A DNA stretch of 64,000 nt from the NCBI GenBank assembly GCA_028386065.3, contig JAKUCV010004246.1:1-64000 (forward strand), read 5' to 3'. The translations under genes and the position numbers were made by a program. Positions 1-13,589 of this stretch are shown here, in pieces. The notes under the pieces were generated by a model. The model was given only the letters and a program-made list of their open reading frames with translations, ran no database searches and was not told the origin of the DNA. The number at the start of each line of letters is the position of its first letter. The first letter of the stretch is position 1. The stretch comes from Turnera subulata (lineage: Eukaryota; Streptophyta; Magnoliopsida; Malpighiales; Passifloraceae).

Positions 1-126
1 ATTATTGTTGTCTTTTTGCTTCTATTTTTACTAATTTGATCATTAAATTATTGTGAAACTAGATATTGTTGTCTTTCTTGTTGTATGGAATCAGTATTTG
101 TTTCCACCTACTTTAAAATAGCTACT

Positions 127-195
127 GGGTTCGGTGCGCCACGCGGGTCGACCGAATTAGTGGAGGCAAAGCTCCGGATACCGACGGGAAACAAA
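127..195 (+). repeat. 5'-truncated SINE tail
   Basis: A short block ends in an A-rich tail and is flanked by a 12-nt direct repeat with one mismatch (115-126 and 196-207, aaaatagctNct), which looks like a target-site duplication. Its 3' part (cgaattag, then ggcaaagctccgg, then an accg-gggaaac end before the A tail) resembles the 3' part of the complete SINE at 52560-52728. No A or B box is left, so it is a 5'-truncated copy. Family assignment is inferred from that similarity. Confidence 0.5.
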
Positions 196-207
196 AAAAT
201 AGCTCCT

Positions 208-3104
208 AGGTTCCGGGGGTGGCAATGTTCCCAATTGGGGGGCTCTGTGACTTTTGAGTTCAATTGTAGAAAGGCTTTTAAGCCTCCCAAATTAACCAAA
301 AAATAAAAATGAGAAAAAAAAAATGAGAAAAGTATGCTGGGAGGGATGGTTGGGTTGGGGGAGTATAATAATAGTATAGACCTCAAAGCCCCAAGGTAAA
401 AGAGGGACTTTGGGCCGTGTTGTGGGTGACGGGTCCAGGCTAAATCTCCGTGGCCTGGCCTCAAATATGCATGTACAACTGCACTACAGGACAGGGTATT
501 GGTATTACTTGCTCAAAAAGTGCAGATTTTCTTGTGCAACATAACATAATGACGACGTGTCAGAGATCTCAGTTCTGCCTGCCTTCGCCTGCCAACATCT
601 TAGACCATTGTCATGGCATGCAGTTGATACAGCAGCGACAACAACAACAACACAGAACAGTGAACACACACACCCACCGTACTCAATTATTAATACCATT
701 TCTCTATATATATATTCATACATCTTTGGTGTCTTTTAGTAATTTTATGGGTGAGCAAAACTATATAGGAAATATTACTATTTGCTGTACACAATTATAA
801 ATACGCATGCAGAGACAAAATAAAAATAGTACACTGCCGACGCTACTACTACTATATAAAAAAAAGAGCAGAACAGTTTTGGGAAAAAACATATAATGGC
901 CAAAAACGTTACTACTAACCACACCAGTACCACACATTGGCTTGGCAAGCTCGTCGTCAATGAATGAATCTCAGAGTTGCAGCAGCTAAGTGGTTGACTT
1001 GACGGGAGTGCTGTACTGTACTGTGCTGCACCCAAATCAATGAATCTTGAACAACGTCGTCAAGTCACGGAACCTTTCCAAAGAGGGGGAGAAGTTGGGC
1101 ACAGACTCACAATAGTAGTAATACTTTTGGTATTGCCTTCCCAACTCTCTGATCCAGTAGTTTCCGTCCATTTACGGGTAAAAAATAATAATAGCTCCCA
1201 AAATGAGAAATGAAATCACTATCTCTCTCCGTGTATCTATATCCATCTGTATCAGCAGCAGCAGCAGCAGCAGCTTACAAAGGCCCAGGCCCATGAAGTT
1301 GGCTGTACTTGGCACTTATCCACCCACTCCCAGTCAGCCAGACAGGCAGGCAGTAGTAGGAATAGTGGAAAATATTACTATTAGTGGTCATATAATTGTA
1401 GTATTAGTAACTGATTGTAGTAACCAACTAACCACTACATTTTGACTCGTCAAAAAACAAAGTAACCATTACAAGTATACTAGTACACCCCCCACACACA
1501 CCAGTTGGGCAAAGGGTGTCAGTGGCGGTGCCTACAATTAGTTTTTTTTTTTTTTTAATTTATATATCTTTCTTTCCATTCTAGTATCATTATTTCATCT
1601 TTTTGGATTTTATTTCATTATTAGTAGCACCATTAATTCATATATATATATATATAGTCTCTATAAATTTTTAATTCCAGTTGCGCCGTATACTATGTCT
1701 AATAGTATGTATGAAATGTAATGTATAGTAGCAGTAGTAGTAGTAGTAGTGGTGTAGCTGGGGCTGGCTGGGCTATTCTCACCTGACATCACATGGTATT
1801 GTAAGTATTGTAGTCATCTAATTTTATTTTCGCAACAAAATAAAGAAAAAAGTATTTTTCTGGATCTTCTCTTCTCTCATCCTCCCCATCCTTTCTTTCA
1901 AGAGGAGGGAGTCAGTCAAGGACAGCTTTTCTTTCATTCTTTCTTTGTTTCTTACTCCTTTTTATTATCTATCTATTAGCAGTACGGAAGAAAAAAAAAA
2001 CTGGATTTTCTGGAGATGGTGAGGCTGTAATTTATCGGCCGAGTACTGCTTATTAAAACAAAACAGTGTTTTTTTTTCTTCAAAATAAAAATAAAACACA
2101 CACAGTATTTATTTATTACCATTTTCTTCTGGAATTGGATTGCCCCCCTCTCTCTCTCTCTCTCTTTCTCTTTCTCTTTCTCGCTCAGTTGGTTATATTT
2201 TAGATAGTCGGCTACTCACAGCTACATATCCACCGCAATAGAAACGGAACGAAACGAAACGAAGGAGATCTCTGCTCTGCCTCTCCCCATTTCACTCTGG
2301 ATTTGGATTTTTTTTTTTGTCTTCTCTGGATTAGTCGCCCCTTGATCTCTTGCCTCTCCTAGAGGAGGTAAACGTAACGTTAGTGTGTACTGCTTACTAC
2401 TACTACTACTGTCTCTCTCTGTTTGGATTTGGATTTCTGCTTCTCCTCCAATTTGATCTCAGATCGGATCACACCCTGCATTGCATTGCTTGCCCGCATT
2501 TGCACTTTTTCTTTCTTCTTCTGTTTGGATTCGCCGCCGCTCTTGGTGTGTGTTAGTGTTGTTGTTGTTTTTTAGGAGGCATGCAGATTTAGGTTCCCAA
2601 ACTGGCATTGCTGGTTACTTCACTAATTTCGCCTCCATTTGTTCGATTCCTACTTGCTCTTACACTTTTCCTTCTTCTTCGTTTCTTGGCTGTTGTTATC
2701 GCTACTTCACCGGAATCCTTATTCGTGTATTTAGTTTTAGTCGCATTCCTTCGTCTTTTTTTTTTTTGTTTGTTAGTAAACAGTAACAAGGTGTGGTGGA
2801 GTTGAGATGTTATTTATTTTTGTGTGGCGTTGGTTTCATTTCAGGTCGTTTTCAGGTTGTTGGAGATGGCGGCCGGGGGATATATAGACCATTTCCCAAT
2901 CCCACTGTGTTTCTTCACATAATTTGCTCTTTATATTTCTTCGTGCTGTGCTTTTATTCCTCCATCCAATCCAACTGTTAAGCGGGACCTTAAAAAACTA
3001 CTGATACCTATTCCCCACACTTAGCAAGAAGAAGACGAAGAAGAAGAAGTAGAGTGTCCTTGGTTTTCTAAACGTCAGGAGCCAAAAGAGCAACACCATC
3101 CAAA
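208..3104 (+). promoter_or_regulatory. Upstream region and 5' leader of the translocator gene
   Basis: No protein gene is recognisable here. The first 2 kb is AT-rich with microsatellites: (CAG)7 at 1253-1274, an AT run near 1640-1656, a TAG run near 1730-1751 and a CT run at about 2149-2182. From about 2200 the sequence is pyrimidine-rich, like a plant 5' leader. A leader intron is plausible (donor-like gaggtaaac near 2364, acceptor-like tttcag near 2845), but transcript data would be needed to place it. Several short ORFs here are low-complexity and unsupported. Confidence 0.4.
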
Positions 3105-6100
3105 ATGATCATCAATAAACCACTCGTCTTGACTTACTTGTACCTCTTGATCTACATTTTGCTCTCATCCGGTGTAATTTTGTACAACAAGGTATTCTCT
3201 CCCTCTTCCTTCCTCTTTTTCACACTTATCACTTCATTTCCAGAATCTAATTTGCCTATTGTTAGCTGCTTCATTTCTATCTGGATTCTGGATTAAGCAC
3301 GTCAGTATGCCCACAAAATTGGAATTAACCTTGAACCATACCAACTGATTTAACCCATTTTCTGCCTGCTTATTCGAGGTTTTGATTCTTTTTCTATAGT
3401 ATAAATTCTGTTCAAACTTTGCCTTGTCTGGACCTTGGTGCTTACCAGTCCAGTTTACTTTAAGATCGCGCGTTATGTTTGTATAAGCTTGGATTTGTGT
3501 AGGCAAACTTGCTTTTGGCTCTTTCTTTAAGTAAGGCAGTAACCATTATCTTGATTTGCAACTTATGTCCTCAATTATATAGTGGTATTTCTGTTTGGAT
3601 GCTATGGTAACAGTACTTTCTCTCTTTTTTTTTTTTTCTTTCCAATCTAATGGCAGTGGGTTCTCTCACCAAAATACTTCAGCTTTCCATTCCCTATAAC
3701 ACTTACTATGATCCACATGGGGTTCTCTGGAGTGGTAGCCTTTTTTCTTGTTCGGGTATTCAAGGTAGGATGTGGTTTATAATTTTGTAAATTTATTACG
3801 CGCTTCTTTTACATACTTCCTTTTGCCGCATGATTGATTATTTTCTCTGTAATTTTAGTATTTCGATCAACTACATTCATATCTTCACTCTTGCATCTAT
3901 AATTCTTGCTATGGGCATTGATAGGAAAGCCATTGAAGTTGTTGATACTTGGTTTTAGAGAATGATAACTAACCGTACCTTGTTTGATGCAACTATGCAT
4001 GAGACCGAATATGCATAGCCTTGGAACTCTTAATGGATCGGTTCCTTGTTTACCAATGCTTTTCGAATGTTGTTGCAATATGTTGAATTTCTCTCTGAAA
4101 GGACAAAGATCAGCTTTTAATAAGCAAATAATCCTGCTTTCAGAAAGTGAATGATTTACCGGCAATAGTACTTGTGATAAGTTGCTCGAAAATTTCAATC
4201 TGAGGTGAAGAGGATGAAAGCTTATCATTGCAGTTTTTCTTTTACCAATTAAAATCGGACTTTCGGAATTCAAGATGAAATCTTTTCTGTGAAATTTGTT
4301 TGATAAGCGCCTTTGAATTTTTTTTTTCTTTCTATAATTCTTGCAACATGTCCTTTTTAGCCATACTTCTGGGATTGCGTAATTCACGTGAAAGTTGACA
4401 CTGTGATTGAGTTATTTCTCTATACGCTTCAAATGCAATTAGAATTTTTCACTTCCTATTTTCTGTGAATGGGTATTTCGTATGAGCTGCATATTCAATT
4501 GAAAGCTTTATGCTTACACTCCGGATTCATCATTTCTAATGTGCAGGTTGTATCTCCAGTCAAAATGACCTTTGAAATGTAAGAGGTGTAATTATTCTTT
4601 TCTGAAATATTTTATTAAAAATTAATAAACTTTTTTGGTTTTGCTAAAGCATTTTGATGCTACAGATACGCAACATGTGTGGTTCCAATAAGTGCCTTCT
4701 TCGCAGCAAGTCTTTGGTAAGACCTTAAACATTATAGAACAAGAGTTCATATTATGAATTTGGTGTTATGTTCTCAAAGAAGGCATGAATGGTGTTCTTT
4801 TTTCTTTTTGGTTTGGTTTTGTCTACTGTTTCAATATCCAAATGGAATGTGCCATGTCACTTATTTGTAGCTGTGTTGGGCTGACAGTGATTTTGCCTCA
4901 TACCTGCAAAAGAAATAAAATCTTATTCACTAGTTCCAATGACAGATGCTAAGAATAGTAGGCAGTGGGCTTTCATATTATCTTAATGTTGTTCTACTAG
5001 TAAAGAGATTAGAGAAAACGTATTGTTTTGAAAATGAATTTCTGCCAGTATCTTGCTGAAATCACCAACTCTTTACTAGACATTTGATGAGACTAATATG
5101 CACTATGGAGTGTCTGCATTTCCTTAGTGAAGGTGTAGATGATTATATCTACTGTGGTGTTTAGCAGATGGGCATTAAGTATTTTTGTATGTCACATGCT
5201 TTATGCCATTGTCTTTGAAAATGCCATGTTCATGGTAAGTGAAGCAAGGTCCACTCAAATTGAGTTTTGTTGTCGGACAATGAACCCTGATGTTAGATTT
5301 CAGTATGCATTTGCTTACATGTTCCTTTGTGCTAAAGCTTTAGAGATGTCTAAGTTATAGAAGGCTTGCCCCCCAGAATTGAGTTTTAAGTTGAATACAA
5401 GTGAGCCCATTTAGGAGAGATGCCATATTGAATTTGGTTAGAAGTAGAAGACCTAATATATATTTCAGGCTCAGGAAAACTTTCAGGATTAATTTAGTGG
5501 TTCACATCAGGCTGATTTAATGTGGACCTAACTGTTGAGGTCTTTTGCTTTGACCATCCCTCATGTGGCCCTATTTGAGTCTGGGGCAAGCCTGTTCTTC
5601 AGCATAACTGAAACAAAATCTTCATTGGTTGATTAACCTCACTTCAGCCTGTGCCAGAGTTTCCAGCCTTACATATGGACATTGCTTCATTTTGGTTTGC
5701 CAAGGATTATAGCTTTTGCCTGTGGTGTGCCCACTGGAAGAAATGTATCTGAACTAGTCGCATTTTCAGGATAATTTAGATTGATTCATGTCACTTTTCC
5801 CGTACGTATACAATTTTACCTGCAGTTTTAGAACATCTTTTAGGGTCCTTCATTACTCTTTTACTGTGTGAACTGACTTTGATTTGGATTAATTTTCATC
5901 GCGTCTTTGTTTTATGTAGCATACCTTGCATGCAATCCTTTTCATATATTAGATTTTGAAGTTTGTTTTGTGAAAATTCCAATTGTTGAAAACTCGTTGT
6001 GCTTCTGGAAGGACTCCTGTTCACTATTTTTATTTGTTGTCTTGACAGGTTTGGTAACACTGCTTATTTGTATATCTCAGTGGCCTTCATCCAGATGCTC

Positions 6101-7726
6101 AAAGCTCTAAGTATGTGAATAAATAATGCGTTCTTTTCATAATATTGCTGGTCAAATATATGTAATTCTGTATCTTATGCTGATGGATATGGATGTTACA
6201 GTGCCGGTGGCTACATTTATCATGGCTGTTATGTGTGGCACTGACAAAGGAAGGTGTGACGTGTTCTTAAACATGGTGCTTGTCAGTGTTGGAGTTGTCA
6301 TCTCCTCGTACGGAGAAATTCATTTTAATGTGGTTGGCACACTGTACCAGGTTACTGGCATCTTTGCAGAAGCTCTTAGACTGGTTTTAACTCAAGTCCT
6401 TCTACAAAAGAAGGGCTTAACTCTAAATCCTATCACGAGCTTGTATTACATAGCTCCATGCAGGTACGATCTGTTCGCTTCTAAATGATTGTCATCCACT
6501 GTCTATTGGAAGTTGGGACGCTTGTTTTGTTTGAAATTGGAACCGAGTTCTTTTTATGTCAATGATTGTAATTTTCTATTAAGCTAACTTTGTTCATCAA
6601 TTTTTGCAAATCATTCCACATTATATTATTGGAGAATCAATTTGTAACGCTATGCCTTGCTTTCCCTACAGTGTAGTTTGTTCCTACTATTGATGTGTAC
6701 TCCCACTCTGTGGCTGGTGTTCACTTTAAATGGAAAGTGCTTTTTGTTTGAGGTATAATAATGTGTGAGCTGATTTTTTGTACTGGGTTTGTTGTGTGCA
6801 GTTTCGTGTTTCTGTTTGTGCCGTGGTACTTGTTGGAGATGCCTGAAATGAAACCTTCACAGATTCAGTTTAACTTTTGGATCTTCTTCTCAAACGCACT
6901 TTGTGCATTAGCCTTGAACTTCTCCATATTCTTAGTAATTGGTAGAACTGGAGCAGTCACCATCAGGGTTGCCGGTGTACTGAAAGACTGGATACTGATA
7001 GCCCTTTCAACTGTTATTTTTCCCGAGTCTACAATAACAGGGCTGAATATAATTGGTTATGCAATTGGTACTTCTCTAATTTTGTTAAATTTTGAAATGT
7101 CTTTTGCAGGAAAAAAAAAAAAAAAGACAGATAAGACTTGCCTTTTGCAAACTAAGATTTTCAAGTTTGATTTACATTTTTTCTTCTGTTTCTACTGTAG
7201 CACTTTGTGGTGTTGTCATGTACAACTACATAAAGGTCAGGGATGTCAGAGCATCTCAGCTGCCTGAAAATCTTCCGGACAGAACTACAAAGGTAAATCC
7301 TTTAACAACCATAGTTTCACATGAACTGTCATTATACTGGTTCTATTCTATATTGCAAGTTTCATCTTGGTTTTCAAACGAGTGCCAACATGAGTAGAAA
7401 TTGAGCTGTTAATCATCATGCTTGGAAATTGATCCACATGTTAGCATGATTCTTAATTTTTTTATTTCTGCAAATTTGTTTCCGAGGAGGTAAAGTGAAA
7501 ACGGATGCAAAATGTTCGAGGGTACCTTTAAACCTTATGGATATTGCAGGACTGGAAACTGGAAAAGAAGTCGTCCGACATTTTCACACCTAACAGCAGC
7601 AGTGATAGCAATGTGGGTGGTGGAGGGAACAATCCTTCTGATTTGAATGTGGATGAAGAAGCACCTTTAATTCCATCAAGGTTGTCACATATTGGACGAA
7701 CACAGTTCAGCAACCATGCCGGATGA
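3105..7726 (+). CDS. Sugar-phosphate/phosphate translocator, KD group (At1g48230/At3g17430-like)
   Basis: Nine coding exons: 3105-3191, 3657-3764, 4547-4578, 4666-4716, 6049-6110, 6202-6463, 6802-7067, 7201-7292, 7550-7726. They total 1137 nt and encode 378 aa, and all junctions are GT-AG and keep frame. The protein is a polytopic membrane protein of the drug/metabolite transporter superfamily, triose-phosphate/nucleotide-sugar transporter branch, with about ten hydrophobic segments. Family marks are YNKWVLSPK near the N-terminus (residues 27-35), LNPITSLYYIAPC in the middle, and VAGVLKDW late, where the K262-D263 pair defines the KD group. The hydrophilic C-tail (EEAPLIPSRLSHIGR) matches the Arabidopsis members. 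By family knowledge it sits in the Golgi or endomembrane system; its substrate is unknown. The start was chosen because MIINKPLVLTYLYLLIY matches family N-termini. Intron 4 is long (1.3 kb) and intron 7 begins near an A-tract. Confidence 0.93.
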
Positions 7727-8897
7727 TTTTTGAGCGCCCCAGTACACAGATAATAGTGCCGAACATATATTTTGAATAGAGAAAGGAGTGGCAATGGAAG
7801 CCAATTTAAGGTGCATGGTGCTTGGTACTCCCTCTTATTTCAAGGGAAAGTGTTTATCCTTTTTCTTTCGGCCCATCTCCACTCCAGAAAAAGAAGCAAT
7901 TGATTTTAACTACACTTCGTAGCTGGAGCACCTATTCTTTTCTTGGCATAGTTTCTGGAAATGGTAGCTTAGAACCCATGGCTGGGTGAACAGGCTCCGT
8001 GAGGTACATTCAAGGCCATTGATTTGGGAACTTAGTTTGTCTGTAGAGATTTGCTAGTACACTTAGAATCAAACATCTTCAACCATGATTTATACAGTTG
8101 TGACTGGTATCAGAGTGAATCGTTTCAATTGCATTAGAAACAAGTCAAGAGTAAATCATTCTCATTAGTTCTTTTTATCTGCCTTTCTGCGATGCAACAA
8201 AAGCATCAATATTTCTTAAGTCTCCCTAAATGACAAATAAGTTATCCTAACTCTCCAAGTTGCCCCTGTTTAGCACATCTCGAGACTAGAGTTAGCATCC
8301 ATAAAAGAAAAATCCTCTCACCTCCTTTGACCTTGCCGCTTCATTTTAAATTATTAGCTCAGCATTGTCAATTTATATTCCAATCGTTCCTATCCGCAAT
8401 TGCCAGCTTGTTTCAGATTTTAATCTCTGGGCTAAATTGCTCATTGCACACAAACGATTGATCTCTTATCTTCCTCATTTACCATGACGAATGGGAAGTG
8501 GCAATTCTTACGCTTGGCAAAGCTAACAACTTAACAAGCGAGTACGCAAACGACAAATCAGAAAGAAAACCAGTAATATTGGCATCAACGCCGGACTTTC
8601 ACTCTTTTTTTTGTTTTTCTTTTTTTGGTAGTTCCTGCAATGGACAAAGGTTTACACTTTACACAAAAGAACCATGGGGACAGCATTAATTCAAACCAAT
8701 GCATGAAACTCTCGTATATTGATTTACATACATAAGCACAAATGACATATGCACATATCAGGTTAGCATATCAAAAGAGAGGAAAAAAAAATAACAAAGA
8801 ACACAAATCGCCTGGAAAAAAGAATTCTTCCCCACCTCTCCCTCCAATCACCATACAAACCGTGGGAAATTGTTTTTCACTCTGAAATGACAATCTA
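7727..8897. other. Convergent 3' flank between translocator and NPSN13
   Basis: This 1.2-kb AT-rich stretch lies between two genes transcribed toward each other and should hold both 3' UTRs and terminators. No further coding sequence or repeat is visible. Confidence 0.5.
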
Positions 8898-11611
8898 TTA
8901 AAATTGGTCTGTGTCTCTCAAATATAGTAGCCTTCTTGAAGGGGCTGGAGGTGCCAATCCTGGAATATCCCTGATGTCCTTGTTGTTGGGGTTGACAATC
9001 TGAAAATTGAGATATTGCGTTGAATAAAGAAATCAAATACCTATCTCATACTGGTGTATTCTGTAATCAGAAAACACCGTATGCAACATGATCATTTCAA
9101 CTGACGAGAAGTGGCATAAATCCACTCATTGCCTGACAAAAACACAAACACCAGGTTTCCCAAAAACCCTGCAACATGTTTGACAAAAGAAGAAAAGAAA
9201 GAAGAAAACAACCTACAGCATGATATGGAGTGAATATGATAGTGCATATCAAACGGCAAACTTTGACAAACTGTCATCTCTCTTAATACTTATCAATCGT
9301 GCCCTTGGACAGCAATAATCTAGCCCTGAGTACATTCCTCCCCTTTTCAGTAATCAAATATCATGGCAGGTCCATATTTCAATGATTTCTGAAGAAATAT
9401 CCTTAACAAGAGTTCCTAAAAAGGACTATCTTCACGAGGACTTTCACAATTGTCTCACAAAGTGGCATGTTTTGAAGGCTATAAATTCCACAGCATATAT
9501 AAGAGGAAGTAAAGGCAATACCTTCACGATGATAATGGCTACAACACCACAAACAATGAGGAATAGGAACAGCATTATGCATTTATCTGTAGCCACCTGC
9601 AAAAGGAGAGGGGGAGTAAGCAAGCGGCATTTAATTCATGGATTCCAAACAATTTGAAGTAAAGGTTGAATTGAGAGGATGGAAAATCAACTAACCTGCC
9701 TCCCAATCTCCTTCACTAGTTGTGAGGCTTTCTTAATTGAGAACTGAATTGTATCCAGCTCATTGACAATCCGTCCCATTTGTTCAGTCTGTCAATTTTG
9801 GATTAAAATGTAGACGACCATAAGGCTCAAATCCCAACTGAAGGATCAGTCCCAAAATAATTACAAGTGGAATGCCAAGCTGATAATAGAGGAAAGAAGG
9901 CAAACAGGAAATAAGGTTGCTAGTGCATGGTACATACTTGGCCCTTCAACGTAACAGCTGTTTGAGTTCCCACTTCAATTGTTTGCTCAACAACCTAGAG
10001 GTCAAATCTTGCATCAAGAATACTGGAAAAAAATACATTAAGGGAAGAAAAATGTCCAGCAAGCTACTTACCTTTTTGGACCTCTCAATGGCCTGATCAG
10101 TCTCATCCATTGTCTTCATCCCAGCATCTACAAGTTCTTGATTGGACATCTCTACAATAGAATGTTCACAATATCACTGATCAGAACTACTATTAGGTGC
10201 TAGTAGTGGGGTGGGGGGAATAAATTATGGAGCACCGATGCCCAAGATATAGAGCTGGTTGAGATCAGCTACGAACAACCACAGCCATAACTTCAGATAT
10301 TGTGAAGGGGGAAAGTTGCAGGTGAAAACATATGAAATCGAACAAGTTTGGATATAAAATGGCATTATAAACTTGAAGACTTAACGTCCAATGGTAGGAA
10401 ATGCATTTAATTGTGCCACAGTTGCAGTAACTTTTCCATGCAAAATAGCCATATTCTACATACTGCCAGCTGCATGCGAACAGAAACATATTTTACCTGA
10501 TGCCATTTGAACATTTTCCTCAGCTGTGACATCACTGGCTCCAGCTCCCATGTCAAATAGTTCGACTCTTTTATTACCAAGGGTGTTCAAATACCTGCAA
10601 TGACGCAAACCAAAGTCAGAGTCAGAGGTACGAAGGTGAAAAACAGCCATGGGTTGACACTGAGTAGATCCCATTCAATTAGCAAATTCAATTAGCCACT
10701 GGCAAACTAGAAATGACAATATATCAACAAGAGAACAACAAATTCCGAGACAAGAAATGAATTGATACTGTTGAAGACAAGTCACCCAACGAACTCAACA
10801 GTGAGAAAATGCGAAGTAAGAACAAAATACAAAAATGGACTTACGTTTTCCTCAGCGCCACATAGGAATTCAGCTCTTTAATCTACAGAAAGCAGGAAGA
10901 AGAATTGAGTACAGAGGCCATAAAAGAAAGGAAAGGGAAAGGATAAGGAAAGTGATTGAGTGGGAAAGACAGACGAGGGAGAAGCAACTGACCATGGACT
11001 GCTTCTCATCATTGAGTTGTTTGTTAACTTCAGGTGGATTTTTACTCTCTTCATCTTTAATCTCGCGATCGAATTCTTTAATGAGCCTGAATCAATGAAA
11101 GGGGCGGGGGGAATGGAACACTGTCTACAGCTTTTCACAAAATATGTAGAGAAAAGAACAGAAAGTGAGGAAGTACCTTTTACACTCCCTCATCCTCCCA
11201 GTGAGCTCTTCCAGCTGTTTACTCTGTCTGTTAGAATCTTTGATCTTGTCCAGTCTCTGGAACCCATTCCTGAGGAATCAACCCACCTCATCAATCATAA
11301 CCCACCACTACACTAATGCCATTTGGGTCTTAAAACAAAAAAAGCACCAAACTTTAGGTACTAATCAACAATAAACGAATAGGCACGTATAACAGTTTGT
11401 TATTCACTATACATATACGACGAGAAAACCCAGAGTAAGAGCGACCCAGATCTATACTATACTATACTATACAAATTTAAAAGAGGGGGTGGGGAAGGGA
11501 AGTGGGTTTAGGGTTAAGTAAAGAATGAACATACGAGAGAGCTCGGAAATTGTCTTTGATCTCGCCATGGATCTGCTCCAATTGAGGGCTCATCTGTAAG
11601 TCGCTTGCCAT
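8898..11611 (-). CDS. NPSN13: Novel plant SNARE 13 (Qb-SNARE)
   Basis: Ten exons in transcript order: 11535-11611, 11177-11269, 10993-11086, 10845-10882, 10497-10594, 10072-10151, 9938-9994, 9696-9788, 9522-9596, 8898-8999. They total 807 nt and encode 268 aa, the usual NPSN length. The N-terminus (MASDLQMSPQLEQIHGEI) opens a helical region. A SNARE coiled coil follows (about residues 140-210, with VVEQTIEVGTQTA and a central GQTEQMGRIVNELD Q-layer). The membrane anchor is at about 216-234 (CIMLFLFLIVCGVVAIII) with a short VNPNNKDIRDIPGLAPP tail. NPSN11-13 are plant-specific Qb-SNAREs that, from family knowledge, join SYP1-type syntaxins in plasma-membrane and cell-plate fusion. The tail matches NPSN13 best. 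Paralogue choice within NPSN11-13 is less certain than the family. Confidence 0.94.
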
Positions 11612-13487
11612 CTCTGTGTGCCTGCCTGCCGGAAATCCCCCCAAGTCTCCGGCTACCTAACTCGAATCAATCAATCTCCTCCTCAACCGCCGCTGCACTT
11701 TCCTCCCTCAGTTTTCTGTTTCTGATTGTAAGAAAAGAATAAAAATTTGTGAAACTTTTCTTCTCTGTTCTGTTTCTGTTGTTTCTGTCTGGTGGGAAAT
11801 CGAACTGACACGGAAAAACAAAAAAGGAAAAACTAAAAAGAAAACCCTATCCGCGCTGGCTGTGATTACAGCAATGAGAGAATTTGAATAACTGAAAAAA
11901 AAAAAAACACAACAGCTAAGATACTTTCTGGGAATTTTTTATTAGGAGATTTATTTATTTATTAGGAGGGTTATTACTTATTAGTACTTATTTTATTAAT
12001 TAACAAGAGATTGTGGAGTAAAACAATGAAGAGGGAGAGAAATAGTGGGCCAGTTAGGTAGCTAAGTAAGAAGGAGCATGTCGTGTGAAATTAACAAAGA
12101 TCATTTGTTCATTCTCCGCTTTTATTTAACATTTTTTTATCCTTGTTTTTTTTTTGTGTGTCATTTAATTAATTTATTTTTTTATTGGTGAAATGTCTAT
12201 TAATTTGATTAACCCTGCACTGCTGTAACCACTAGCCACTATCACATCGTCCCTACTAAATTCAACTACTATTATTGTAGTTTATAACCAAGCCTCAATA
12301 ATAATCATTTAAAATAAAAGTAAGTTCATAGCGATTGAGGTTTTACATCAGACCATACTTGGATACAATGGGTGGATGCGCCAAAAAAATCAGATTGACA
12401 ATTAAGAAAAGACATGAGCAAATGTAACAATGATAAATACAACTCTTGATACATCGTCAAAGAAACAATAAAAGTCTGGAGGAATGGATGGCCTGTGGTA
12501 CGAGGTTCACTGCCTAGGGAGCCTTCAAGGCAAACCCCTTGCCTTCCCTTGTAGTTAATCCATAGCTATTGGGAAATCTTGGTCCAATCTATGAGTAGTG
12601 CGAACCACTGTATCAGGAAAAACTTTGAGTTGTGGAGCCTTCTAATCGGATAGGGCGGCTATACCGTCCTTTGCCACCATCATCATCATTCATCAACATA
12701 AGCACAAAAATACCTTAAACCAAAGCATGTGAAGAAGGTTAATTAACAAAACATAAGACATATAAGAAGCATAGCTTGTGCTTATGGATGTGGTGCAACT
12801 GAAAACTCTACTCTTGCATCTCCTACTGTTATTTATTTTTTCTTTTTTGGTGTGAGTCTCCTACTGCTATTATTGGGTTGTTGCCTCAAAATAGCAGAAA
12901 ATCACAACACTTTTGAGGAGAGAGCTTCCTTAAGCCTTGCCCTCTACTCGGTTGGCAACTGCTTCTGGTAAACCCAAATCTAGAGCTAAGTGTGGTTGAT
13001 CAAGTTTGCCTTTGCTATTGGTTAAGGTTGTCTATTTGAACGAGAAGCAACTTCTCCAATAGCTCCTCAATATTGAGAAAAAAACAAACACCACGTACTT
13101 TGGGTGTTATGATCCTTTGGTTAGATCCACATTACTCTCTCCAAGACCGATCCAAAAGCATGCAACACTATTCATTTAGCTCATTGTGGTCAGATCCAGC
13201 AAATCATAATTTCAATGGTATTTGTTGTTTTTTTTGTCAACAAAAACGAATACGAAAAAAAAAAGAAGTGGGCCTCACTAAAAAATTCTAATCAAATTAC
13301 TCGAACAACAGGAAATTACACAAACATATTTCACAAATAATTTTTTCTGTTTTTTTTTTTTATATATATATGTATAGATATTAGATAATAACCATGCCTT
13401 ATGTTGTTTGTTTGTGTCTCGGCCTCTCGGGGTTGGTTTAATTGTTCAAACTTGTTAGGGCCCCAAAACGATAAAGGAAAATGGGCC
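11612..13487. other. NPSN13 promoter side and intergenic DNA
   Basis: The first 300 bases upstream of NPSN13 should contain its 5' leader and promoter. The rest is AT-rich with homopolymers. A TATA-like tract follows a poly-T run at about 13361-13376, some 115 bases before the foldback at 13488. No coding region is supported; small ORFs here lack recognisable domains. Confidence 0.4.
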
Positions 13488-13589
13488 TTCCAATGCTTCA
13501 AGACCCAGAAATATTTGGTCCCAAGATGCTTCATTTAATGAACGGACCATCTTGGGACCAAATATGTTCTGGGTTTTGAAGCATTGGAA
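13488..13589. repeat. Near-perfect 41-bp inverted repeat (foldback)
   Basis: Arm 1 is 13488-13528 and arm 2 is 13548-13589, separated by a 19-nt loop. The arms are complementary along their full length apart from one single-base bulge and one position that would pair as G-U in RNA. Pairing stops sharply at both outer ends, and no flanking target-site duplication is visible. The RNA would form one long hairpin, as in a young miRNA or siRNA precursor. A palindromic transposon remnant is the alternative. No known miRNA was recognised. Confidence 0.7.

Noticed and set aside
3809..4387. 192-aa open frame on the minus strand
   Set aside because: It lies inside intron 3 of the translocator gene, shows no domain or codon bias, and has no promoter-like context.
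6761..7267. Continuous frame through exon 7 and the following intron of the translocator
   Set aside because: It is intron read-through. Splicing at 7067/7201 restores the conserved GYAIALCGVVMYNYIK sequence.
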